A stretch of DNA of 64,000 nucleotides from Hormiphora californensis (taxonomy: Eukaryota > Ctenophora > Tentaculata > Cydippida > Pleurobrachiidae): positions 1,325,356-1,389,355 of the forward strand of contig CM035358.1 in NCBI GenBank assembly GCA_020137815.1, read 5' to 3'. Below the pieces are notes generated by a model. The model saw only the letters and a list, made by a program, of their open reading frames with translations. It was not told the DNA's origin and did no database searches. Positions 1 to 12,700 of the stretch are shown here, piece by piece (the first letter of the stretch is position 1; each line of letters starts with the position of its first letter). A program made the translations under genes and the position numbers.

Positions 1-318
1 ATCTATCTATGTATGTATCAACCTAGTTATCCCCACACTGAATTTTCTGTTTTGGGGGTGGTGTTATAACTTTTGAACAAAATGAGCTAGCCACTTGAAA
101 TTTTTACCATCGATAGATGTCTACAAGAAGCTTCTGAGTACAAAATTTCAGCTTCCTAGCTCATCCGGTTCCGGAGTTATGGCGTGTCAAAAAGTGCCAA
201 AATGGGCTAAAAGTATGAAATAACTATATATACGCTGTGAGCAAGCGGGCCGTTTTTTGGGGGAATTTTTTTCGGGGGGTTGGATGGGGCCACCTTTGCG
301 CTTGCCAGCGCAGTGATA
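1..318. repeat. Dispersed repeat, copy 1 (about 28-318)
   Basis: From CCACACTGAATTTTCTG to GCCAGCGCAGTGATA this stretch is closely similar, base for base with scattered mismatches, to 11484-11775. No ORF or terminal inverted repeat is obvious. The first ~27 bases are short TATC/TATG repeats that also precede copy 2 in AT form. Confidence 0.8.
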
Positions 319-324
319 GTGGGG

Positions 325-431
325 GGAACCGACCGAAACAAGTAAACAGCCAATCAGAACTCGTCATTTAGGTCACGTGACTGGTTATCAGCCAATCAGG
401 GACCAGTATTTTCTTATTCGGTCGGTTCCTG
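325..431. mobile_element. hAT-like MITE, copy 1
   Basis: Inverted ends GAACCGACCGAA / TTCGGTCGGTTC flank an internal sequence that matches, in reverse orientation, the MITE at 7404-7512. It begins six bases after the end of the dispersed repeat at 28-318. Confidence 0.75.
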
Positions 432-537
432 GTTTATAGTTATTTCCCGACTAGTTCTCGTGATATCCATACGAGAGGAGGCCCCCGGGATATGAGCTGA
501 TCGGATGGGGGGATCTCTCTCTCTTCTTATTCCATAC

Positions 538-707
538 CTGTTGGCATCCTGAATGATAAGAGTTCCATTCGCCAGAGATAAGCTCTCTCTGAAGTGTTCA
601 CTGACTGGTTTCCCACCGAACATCCATACAGCCTCACTGGTATCATCTACCACACAGTCAATTGAGATGTCCGTGTCCTCAGGCACCTTAATGTCCTTGG
701 CCTCAGT
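538..707 (-). CDS. Ig domain 14, first part (continues outside window)
   Basis: SIDCVVDDTSEAVWMFGG and LANGTLIIQDAN are strand B to E of a further Ig. The donor AG|GTATGG leaves phase 2, so the strand F exon should lie beyond the left edge; bases 1-537 hold only repeats. Confidence 0.8.
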
Positions 708-3700
708 CTGGGGAAGTGGAAATTTTCATCATGATAACGCATTGATCATGACGTCACAAACGGTAACCATGGTAACTTAGTGGTCATGATGTCTCAAACG
801 GTAACCATGGTAACTACTTACAATAAAAGTAGGTAGAGATTTAGTAACAGTGAGTTCCACGGACGCTAGTGCCGCGCCAGCTTCATTCTGTGCCAGACAG
901 TTGAATGTCCTGTCCTTATCTGCATCCTTTATCACAAGATAACTGATTGGGCGAGTTAACTGTTAATTATCTAGAGATAACTGATTGAGAAGGTTAACAG
1001 TTAACTATCTAGAGATAAATGATTGAGAAGGTTAACAGTTAACTATCTAGAGATAACTGATTGAGAAGGTTAACAGTTAACTAGAGATAACTGCGGAAAA
1101 GATAGATAACAAATCACGCGACATTAGCTAAAGCTACTTACAGGGTAACTATGGTAACAGCCTCATACCTTGTCATAATAGCACCAGATGTGGTTGTCAT
1201 GGCGCTCACACTAATATCATCCTCAAACCACATGACACGAGGTGTTGGAACACCCTCCGCTGAGCAGCTGAATGTCACCTCACTTCCCTTGTCAACTGCC
1301 TTGTCCTCTGGCTCCTTTGTTATTACTGGTGCCTCTGTTAGGGAGAGAGAATGTGGTAACTATGATGATATAGTAATGAGATGGTAACCATAGTAACCAT
1401 TGTAGTAACCATGGTAACTATGGTAACGTCACGTACGTGGACATGCTTGTAGGTTGCATGTTCTCTTATCACTGGAAACCTCCTCAGGACATGCCCTACC
1501 ACCGTGGGCAGGGGATGGGTTTGTGCAAGTTCGGGTTCTACTTTGGTCTCCTCCACCACATTCCTCCGAACACACTGACCAATCAGACCAGGCTGTGTAT
1601 CCGCCCTCAACTGCAATGGAGAGGTTAAGAAACTGGGGGAATGACGAAGTTGGGAAACATTTGTTGGGAACATTCCGTGGAAATATTGACAGATATTCAC
1701 GTCGTAGATCGTCCTTAAACCCCCGTGAAGTGGTTGAGTACTAAAATATGCTCATATTATTCTCTCTCACCTGGACAAGGTTTGGTGTAGCAGAGTGCAG
1801 TCTCGGTATCCTCTCCCTCGCATCCCTGTCCACCCATTTGACTCTTAGTACACACTCTGACACGGGTATGGTTGCCCAGCCCACAGGTTGGGATACAGGA
1901 ACTCCATTCAGACCACTCTGACCATTCTGATTCAACTGCAATTAGAAGAGGGGGGAATTAGGGATTATGAAACCAAAAGAGCCAAAAAACCTCCGCTGTA
2001 TAGAGGGGGAGTTATTATTATCATGATAATGAGATCGAGAAATATATATTGGGAATATATTTCAAGAACTCTATACATTGATCGGGACCCGAATTTCGGG
2101 TGTAGCTGGCAATCTGCTCAATACTTACTAGGACAATCCTTGAGGTAACACTGTTGTGTCTCATTGTGCCTATCTCCACAGGGGATTCCAGACAGGGATG
2201 GTCGAGGACTGTCACAAACACGTTCCCGTTTCTGGCTTCCAAACCCACAGTCCTCGGAGCAGGTGCTCCACGGGCTCCAGTCTCCATAGGCTCCATCAAT
2301 AGCTGATGGAGAGAGGATGTTAGTGATGGGATATGGAGAGTTAGGAAAGCTGACCCAAAGAATCTTTCTGTCAACCGGAGCTCCTACCTACTACCTCCCC
2401 CACATCTCAACCCATCCACCTAAACTTACACCGATCTATCCCTGGTTTTTTACTCACGAGTAACAGATATCTCAGCCTCTGCGAAGGCAGTTCCCGCAGT
2501 GTTCTTAGCCACACACTTGTACTGTCCCTCCTGGGCAGCTGAAATGTTGGTGAACCGGAGGTTGTCGTCCCCTTGAAGTACGAACTGGTGTGCAAAGGTC
2601 TGCCCATTGTACAGCCATTCCACCTAAGAAAGTTAGATAAATTGCTGGTTTGAGTTGCGTTGTTGAAAAGTATAAACAACCGTGATAAACTCAGTCCCAT
2701 GACTGAAAGATATCAAGATATCACATGATAACCCACCTCAGGTGCTGGTATTCCAACAGTTTCACATTTCAGTTCCACGAAGGCACCCTCGGTGACCTTC
2801 TGATCAGTGGGTGGGGTGGTTATTTGAGGTGGGGCAACCACCTTCAACATACCAGTTGTCATATTAACACCTGTTGAGATAGGGAGGTTTAGATTTGGAA
2901 ATTAGAGGATTATAAACAATAACTTTGACTTGAAGAAGATCAAGTCTCTAAATCTAAAATCCTAAATCTAACCCTACCTTCGCTGTTGACTCCCAGACAG
3001 TTGTAGCACTCTGCATCTTCCATGGTAATGTTACATATCTCCAGTGTCGTCCAACCATCCTCCAAGAAGGAGATCTTCTTACTGAGAGTGGTGGACGTTT
3101 AGAGGTGGAAATAAGGTGGATATTTAGAGGTGGAAATAAGGTGGACATTTAGAGGTGGAAATAAGGTGGACATTTAGAGGTGGAAATAAGGTGGACATTT
3201 AGAGGTGGAAATAAGGTGGACATTTAGAGGTGGACATAAGGTGGACATTTAGAGGTGGAAATAAGGTGGAATACGGGTGTCAGGTCGGATACGAGACACA
3301 CAAATATCAAGCCAATTGGTTTTTGTCATCTTGTTTCGGTTTGTTTTCCAAAAGAGATGGGTTTCCCATTCACAGCTCTCATTACTTACTTGGACCCATC
3401 GAGGGGCTTCAGGACTCCCTCTCCGCTCCACCACGTGATCTCAGGGGGTGGCACACTGCCAACTTGACAGGAGAATGTGACACATGTTCCCACAGCTGCT
3501 ACCTTGTCTTCTATCGGATCCAGGATCTCGGGTGAACCTGTGTAGGCAATGATATTAAAGAAAATACTGGTCCCTGATTGGCTGATAACCAGTCACGTGA
3601 CCTAAATAACGAGTTCTGATTGGTTGTTTATTTGTTTCGGTCGGTTCCTGGTAATGATATTAACATGATATTAACATCACCGCCCGCATTATCAAAAGCC

Positions 3701-6700
3701 CTTCTACAGAAACTAGCTGCTGATTATTTTCAGCTTATTTGTCAAAATATCAACATATTGTCCTGTTGTTTATTTGTCATGACAAACTCTAGCACTTGTC
3801 ACAATCTAGACTAGATTGTGACATGTGTTAGACAAGTGTTAAGCTCTGGAAAGTTTGTCATTGTTATTACTTACTCCTGTCACAGAGGAAAGTGTTACAC
3901 GATTTCGTGTTGGTAGGGTCTCCCTCACAGAAGTTGGTGTCCTTGTTCTCACAGGCCCTAATCCTGGATTTGACTCCTCCGTCACACTCCTTACTACACG
4001 GTCCCCAGTCGGACCAGGGCGACCACGCTGCGAGTGGAGAGAGTTTAGTCGAGGGTTAACTGTCAGGCCAATGCTCTGACCACAGTTCTCGCGTGCTCCG
4101 AGAGAAACGAGAATGGGTCAGGCCAATGCTCTGACAGAGGGTTAATGGACTTATCACCACCTTGCCATTACTAATGGTAATGGTGAATAGTGAAATAAAA
4201 GGGAAGGGAAAGGGGTAAGATGGTAAAATAGGTTTGTTCTAAAACGGTAATTGACGATATACATCATTTTCTCAACTATTTAGTCTCTTATTTTAGGGAA
4301 AATTCAGTTTGTGTATGATCTTTCGTCGAAGTGATCTAGAGACAGCAGGACGGGTTTAAATTAAGGAGTGATCATGATATTAGGATTTAGCTAGTGTGTT
4401 TAAATATAGTGGATTGGAAGGAACCGTTCAGGATAATTTGGTCGCTGATAACCAGTAAACAAACGGTAACCATGGTAACCCCGATAGTTAACTTACAAAG
4501 GTTAACTTCGACATCAATATCGGCGTTATCCTCCCCATCATGGTTGTATGCGGTACACTTGTAATCTCCTCCATCATCCACAGTGAGGTTCTTTACTTGC
4601 AAGTAATACACCTGCAGGGGATTGTTATGTTCTAACCCTCCCTTTACATTTGTAAAGGGAGGCAACTGGGGGAAGGGTATTTTATTGAACCCCGATAAAT
4701 ACTACATAGCTGTTTCTTCATTCACGCTACACAATGCCCGGTTCAGAGAGGGCAGTACTTTTTTGAAACAAGAGGACGGCCTGAAAGGGGGATGTGTAAT
4801 ATTGTAGGTACCTGTTCACTATCTGAGAAGGTATATTTTGTAGAGAGCGAATTGACAGGTTTACCATCCTTACTCCAGGTAACACGAATAGGCGGTGAGC
4901 CGGATACCTGGAGTTGGTGAGTTAGTTACAATAACTAGAGAGAGAGATAGATAGAGATAGAGATAGAGAGAGAGAGAGTGAGAGAGTGAGAGAGAGACAG
5001 AGACAGAGACATAGACAGAGGACTACAAATACCTCGCAAGATAAGATGAGGGTATCCCCCTTGATAGGCTTCTCAATATTAGTACCCCATTCGTCCACAC
5101 TAGGCTTGGTTGGACACGCTGGCATCATGCACTTCTCCGTCTGCAGGGATATATTGGGTCAGGATAGAAAGCAAGCGATCGAAAACTTATGTCATATTTA
5201 GTGTCAACGGCCTGGATTTTGGACGAGAGGGTTTATTGTTTTGTTGAGTAAGGAGTAGCAGGTATTGGTTATTGGAGAGGGGCCGTATGCCTATTTTACC
5301 TGGGTGTTCTTGGTGACAATACACTCGGTGGTTCTAGCAGACAGTACATCCTTACAAATCTCCTTCCTGCTCTTCACCCCCGCTCCACATGTAACATTAC
5401 AAGCAGACCACGGACCAAACCCAACAGGGACTTGAGCATTGACAATTCCCACGTCTGTCTCGGTGCTGATGACATTGGTAGCTTTGCAGGTGTAGGATCC
5501 AGCATCATCCTTATTGAAGTTCTTGATGGTTAGGGTGTGGATGGTGTCCAGGGTGGCCATGGTGTACTTGGCACCTCCTTCCAGTTCCTGGAGTGAGTGA
5601 GGGGGGTAGTAGCTGGGATATGAACACAATATGGAGATACAATATCACAATAATAGAGGGGGAAGGATGGGCAGGCAAATTGAAAGAGAGCTGAGGGTAT
5701 ATCTGAAGCGGCAAATTTTGCTTATTCCGTACCTTTTTGAAGTGATTTATCCACATGACAGTAGGGTCTGGTGCACCAGTGGCGTTACAACTGAGAACAA
5801 CCATACCCGTACCGTCAGGGTTGTAGATGGTACTGTTCTTAGGCTTAACTGCCACCTGTAGAGAAGGTGGTGGGTTAGTGGGTAGTGGGACAAGTAGTGG
5901 TATCAAAACAACTGCTACAGCTTCCTAGCTAGCCTCCCAAGTAACAGCTCCATAGTAACAATGATTCCCTCCCTAGCAACCATACCTTGACAGGTTGGTA
6001 GACAGTAATCTTAGCATCGGCAGAGTCCTGGCCATCGGCATTGTAAACAACACAGGTGTAGGTTGCCGTATCAGCTGGATCAGTGATGGAGAGAACCAGT
6101 TCCATGGTTAGGGTGCCTGAATGAAGTATACAGGTGAGGTTAGGGTGCCTGAATGAAGTATACAGGTGAGGGAGAGTGGAGACTGGAAAGAGAGACAGAG
6201 ACACAGCTGGTGAAAAAGAGATGTAAATATATCACTCACCATCCTTCCCTCGGTTAACATCAATATCTGACACTGGTTTGTTGTTCTTCAGCATGTATAT
6301 CTGAGTGGTAGGCCCGCCAGTAGCTGTGCAACTAACCGTTACCGTTCTACCAATGAACACAGTCTGATCCACAGGTGGTATTGTGATGACTGGCACTGTT
6401 GGAGCTAGGAAATAGAGGGGGTTAGTATTGAATAGTTCAACTTTTTGAATGTTTCTAAAAGTATGCAGTGGTTAGTATCAAGTTGTAAACCAGTTGGTCT
6501 CGGAGTCCTATCATAACTCTTTTTCAAATCTCGAGCGGCGTCTCACTCTCCATTACCTTTGACGGTAACAGTAGTGGTGGTGTTGATGGTATCGTAAGCA
6601 TTGGTAGCCTCACACACATAACTCCCACTGTGGGAGTCATCAGAGGGGGATAGAACTAGAGTACTATCCGCCAAGATAACCACACTGCTACTCTCTCGAA

Positions 6701-9700
6701 CCTGCAGATCAGGTTAAAATATATCAAATAATTTAGACAGCCGGTATTTCCACTTCAGTAAAATGGCTGACTTAAGTTCTTTTCCACATGTATCCAACAC
6801 GAAAAATCTGAGCTGCCAGCTTACCTCTGAACCGTCCTCATTCATCCAGGATAGCTCGGGTTCTGGGTATCCATCAGCCTTACAGGGTAGTCTGAGTTCC
6901 TGACCCTCTGGAACCGTTATCTTAGCATCAGGTGTCTCAGTGAACTCCAGGGATTCTGTTGGTGGGGACGGTGGTGTTGGTGGGGACGGTGAATTTTATT
7001 TGATAGCGCGGACATAGTATCAGGTGTCTCAGGGATTTTGGTAGGAGTTAGAGTAGGGTACAGGACTCTTATTCATCCAACATCAAATAGTTATAAGTCG
7101 ACTGTGAGCACCTCTTAGTACAGATTGGAAACTAACCTTTGACAAAGATGACAGCAGCAGTAGAGATCCGTTCTCCTCGAGTGTTGGTTGCTACGCAACT
7201 ATACATTCCCTGGTGAGATAACTCTGCACTGGGTATCAGGAGTCCACCAGTTGCTAGGGGAACCACCTTGTTCCGCTCCTTCGATACCTCTATCTGGTTC
7301 TATGAGGGGGTAGGAATTAGGCATCAGAAAGCTAAATTATACCTTGTAGCCATGTCACCAGTTATTCAAAATTAAAAACAGTTCATTTAGTTATTTTGAC
7401 ATACAGGAACCGACCGAATCAGGAAATACTGGTCCCTGATTGGCTGATAACCAGTCACGTGACCTAAATAACGAGTTCTGATTGGCTGTTTACTTAATTC
7501 GGTCGGTTCCTGTTGACATATACCTTGTACCAGGTGATGGTAGGTTCAGGTATACCAGTTGCAGTACAGGGCAGGATGAACTGTTTACCCTTCTCTAATA
7601 CCGCGTTCTCTGGTACCTCCGTGAACTTCAGAGGCTCTGAAAGAATGGGTTGGTGATTTAGAAATCTGATAATGACAAATATTAATTAATACCAGCCTAA
7701 AGAAACGAGCGACGTTCCTGTGAGTAACAGAGAGCTCGATCGAGCAAAGGGGGAGCTCTGTGATGATATAAAATTACCGTAAATGACGATTTCTATGTCT
7801 GCAAGATCAGAACCGTACTGGTTGACGTTAGTACACCTATAGGTACTCTCCATGCCCTTGTAGACGGTTAGAGACAAACCCACTGTTACGTTGGAGTTCT
7901 GAAATACAGGTCAATATAAATCTGAAGAAGATGGGAGAGTGTATGATAATTGAATCCCATATAGTTCGTGCAGCCAAAGATGGTATGGTTTATTTTCGAA
8001 GAGTGTACTCGAGTGATAATCGTAACCAAATATTCTTGGAACTTCTCAAATCATACCTCAAGGGGAGTGGTATCAATGTCAGTAAAGTAGGTCCTGTAAT
8101 TAGGATCATTACTGTCCTTTCTCTTCAGGATGGTTTGGGAGGGAGATGGATTACCCATGGCTGAACATGTTAGAACGATCCTGTCACCCACTTCCACGTA
8201 TAGGGTGGGAGATGTAGAGAGGATGGTCGGGGTACGGGCATCTGGGGAGAGGGTGGGGGTTAGATACTGAGAGAGGATATTATATGATCATATTCAGATT
8301 CCAAATTCCTCGCCGGGGGGTGTGGTGGGTTTGTGGAATCTGAGTGAGCTCAGAGCTCATAAAAGTTTGTTTTTGGAATCTAGGTTTGCAATGTTTTAGG
8401 ATCTTGTGAGATCACAGTATGTTAGATCATGGAGGATCAGCAAAACCAGAACGGGCTGGGCTTGTTCAAACCCATTTTATTTTTCGGAGAGAAAGGGTCG
8501 AGCAAGGTGCAGGGCGGGCATAAGAAATAGAACTCACTAATCCTGAGGACAGGTATAGAAACGACGTGTTCCATTCCAGTGTCAGTCCAGGTAGTTTTCC
8601 CATCAGCAGTCTCTATAACTGCCCTCTGGTACTTTGAAACACCAGTCAGCTGGCCAGTGATACTGAACAACCTGGGAAATGGTGATAGATCATACAGTCA
8701 GACCCCGATTTAGTGGCCCCCGATTTAGTGGCACCCCGATTTAGTGGCAGGATTTTTTTCCCCGATATAGGAAATTAACATTATTTGACCCCGATTTAGT
8801 GGCAGGATTTTCCCCCGAGGATGCCACTAAATCGGTGTCCGACTGTATATATTTTATTTTCCACAGTAGGTTAGATGTCTATGCAAGTGCTACCTGTAGA
8901 GGGTCGATTATAATACCTAAGTCGAGTTAAAGTAAAATGTCAGTTCGTCACTCACCTGCTAAGTGTAGGATCTGTTGGCATGAGATTTCCCGATTTCAGA
9001 TCAGCAGCATCCAGTGCATATAGGGTGGATGGTGTCACGAAGTAGAGGGTACCCTCGACTAGGGCCATGGACGTTATATCAACCGGGAGATCCCTGATCT
9101 TTTCAGCACGGTCTCCAGTAACATTAAACAGACCTGGGGAAGGGAATTGTTTATTGGGACAAAGAGAGGAGGGATCTAGGGGATGCAGCTAGCTATTGCA
9201 CGTGTGGCTAAACCCACCGCCAGCATCCCTCTAAACTCCGGAGGTCTTTACCACGTGAGGAAAAAGTTTTCATGCATAGACAAGAGATCAGGGAAAGATT
9301 CGGCCTACTTCCAAAGTAGGGAGGAAGGGGGGGGGGGGCGTCTCAGGGATGAATATCTAGCTTGATTTATTATCCTTGTTAGTTATTTTGCAAAGAAAAC
9401 CCGCTTCCAGAAAATATTATCTGATTATGCAAACTATTTTTGCGGTCATACGAGAGCTATGTGTGTGGCATGCAGAATTCTGGGGGATTCTAGGTCTGCA
9501 GGGTTCTCTCTCTTTTTTATTTCTCTCTCAGTCCCTCTCTCTCCCCTTCCTCTCTCTCCCTCTCTTTCTCTTTTCCTGTCTTTTCTCTCTCTCTCTCTTC
9601 ATCAATCCTCTCACTCCCATTTTCCTCAGGAATAGCGGGAGAAAACATCAGTTCGTGGTCAAATGAAGGATCAAGTTTTAACCCACCTTGTTTGTTCAAG

Positions 9701-12700
9701 ACCAGAATAGTTTTATCCTCTAAGGTTGTGACGCCCAGAGCAGTTGAAATCTTGGGATAAGGAACAGGGAAGGAGGCGAGAGCTCGGGAGTAGAACAACT
9801 TTCCTTGGTTATTTGTGTAGAACATGGTACCTTCCCAGGACACGTGAATCGGCTGAGGATCGGAGTTTTAGTGTTACCATCGTTACCATGAGAAAATATT
9901 CTAAATTCCCATAATTAAAACTGAAATCTAAATATAAATCATGGGGACCGGTATTTAACCAGGAAAATGGTGTCATTCTTACATTGTATCTAGGTTCGAA
10001 GATGATCTTTCGGTCCTGGACTCCACCAGACAGAGGGTAGCGAGCCAGAGTACCATTAGTAAACATCAGGTAGAGGTACCTAGATAAATCCAATCATTAG
10101 CAGTTGACTCATGGTCATAGAGTTGCCCCATAATGATAAAACCCCGTATATTAGCAACCAAATATCTAGCCCCATAGCAACCAAACCTCTGCCTCATAGC
10201 AACCACACGCCACAAACCAACCACGCTCACCTATTATTGTTGTCAATGGTACCACACTCCACATCCAGGAATTCCAGTTGTATCTTCCAGTTGGCGTTGT
10301 ACTCGTTGGCCAGGTAGAGCGCCCTATCGTCACCAATACCGTATACCTTACCGTTGTAGTATCTAAAATAGGGTTTTTTTATTGATCTAACTGCTTATAT
10401 ACTGTTTATCACAAAAATTATACTAAGTATTTAGAGCAAAAACTAATTGAAAATAGTTTGCCAGAAAGGTGGCCCATTTTGAACTTACTCCTTCATTTCC
10501 GTCACCTTTGAGTTGAGGCTTCATAGACATTGAGGTATCCGTAAACTTTTCCGCCTTCAACTCAAAGGTGACGGAAATGAAGGAGTAAGTTCAAAATGGG
10601 CCACCTTTCTGGCAAACTAATTTCAATTAGTTTTTGCTCTAAATTTGAACTCTTTTTTGGTCGTTTGAGGTCATTTATGACCTCAAACAACTAAGAAAAT
10701 TGTCAACTAAAGTGTTCAAATGTAATTCAAATATATCCTGGGTTGTAGGAAACTGATTTGACGAAATTTTCAAAATTAGACGTCGTTTTGACGTCGTGAC
10801 GTCACAAATGACGTCACAAATGACGTCGAAAATTATTACAGACTATTAGGCCTATGAAGCACTAAAAGTGTGGAAAGTTTTAAAGGGCATGGTAGTCAAG
10901 AACTGAAGTTATTGCACTAAATGTGAATTTTTATGTGGATTTTAACATCAAATTTTTGAGTTCCGACGCGTTTTAAGGTCTGAAAATGACAAGTTAGAAA
11001 AATTTACGATATACAGTCGGACCCCGATTTAGGGACACCCTCGGGGGAAAGGCTCTTGTCCACTAAATCGGGGTGTCCACTAAATCGGGGTCAAATAAGG
11101 TTAATTTCCTATATCGGGGGAAAAAAATTCTGTCCCTAAATCGGGGTGCCACTAAATCGGGGGCCCCTAAATCGGGGTCCGACTGTAGTATCTGAAAGTT
11201 CAGACAATTTGCCACTAACGATTTTTCGTCAAATCAGGAATCAGAATACTTCTTGAGGGTGCTAGAGGCGTTTGAAAATATATGGTCTGATATTTTTCAA
11301 TGACGTCATTTTGTGACGTCATTACGCCCGTCATAGTGGACATTTTCACTTGAAACCTTAACTAATACATGCCCCGAACGATTTGCTAACGGATAAAACT
11401 TGATTCAAGTCTCTAGCTAGTATGGTTCGGGCTGCAAGTGTTACACAGTGAAGCGTCTATATCTATATATATATATATATACCTATCGCCACACTGAATT
11501 TTCTGTTTTGGGGGTGGTGTCATAACTTGCGACCGGAGTGAGCTAGCTACTTCAAATTTTTACCATCAGTAGAGGTCTATGGGAAGCTTCTAAGTACCAA
11601 ATTTCAGCCTCCTAGCTCATCTGGTTCCGGAGTTAGGAGGGGTCGAAAAGTGCCAAAATGAGCTAAAACTTCAAAATTGTTATATCTACGCTGTTGGCAA
11701 GCGGGCCCACTTTTTCGGGAAAAGTTTTTGGGGGGATGGGATGGGGCCACCTTTGCGCTTGCCAGCGCAGTGATACCAAAATCGTTGGGTGTTAATATGT
11801 TTCACAGAGCTCCCTCGAATGTTGATACTACTAACCCTGCAATGTGGGTGTAGGACAGAGTAACGTTGAGATCAGCCCACTGTCCGTCCACATCAGTCTT
11901 CACGACAGTAACCTGGTTGGGACCCCTAACCCTGGCTAGAATCTCATCCCCAACCACAGAGACAGATGTGATCTCCTTCGTTGAGGTAGACTTACTCCAT
12001 TCCTGGGCATCAATCCTCCTGAATAGGGGATGTGTGTGTCAGAGAAATGGTTAATGAAAACAACAATTAGCAAAACTCAACTAAGAATCAGGAGCGTTTG
12101 GCTGAAATATGTCGGGCATCTTCAATCAAATGATATCTTGACTATCAGTTTTCAATTGTATTTCAGGGAACTCAAATTACAACTGTTTCATACCTGTGCA
12201 ATAGTTCAAAGCTCCAAATGTGGACTGGCAACGAGGCGGGGTGTGCCTAGATCAGTATAAACCGCAATGTGATCCACACAGCAGGAATTAGGAAGTTCTT
12301 CAAAGATGCCCCCTGTAGTTAAGCTTGTAGACCTTGTAGTCGGATAACACCACGAATACCATCTGTAAATAGATGTTTGATTTGTAGGGAGGGGGAGGAT
12401 CTCAACAAGTCTTATAGTGCCCATTCGTCGCTATAAGAGGTGGGGAAGGAAAACGAGGTATTCCATGCTAAATCATATGTTAAAATGAAGATCTATTAAT
12501 TTCAGTAACACATACATCATCGTGGACTGCAATATCCAGGACTCCGCTGGTATACCAGATAGGATAGAATTCTTTGAGATCCTCAGTAACCCACATCTTA
12601 CCATCTCCATCCGAGGAAATGTACTTGGGAACTGGGAAATTTGAGAGGTTATTGTGGAGATGCAAGAGAGTCAATAATTAATCAGTTACTCTCATATATC

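Noticed and set aside
7931-8164. Plus-strand ORF of 77 codons
   Set aside because: Antisense shadow of Ig exon 8057-8241, which has proper splice sites and Ig motifs.
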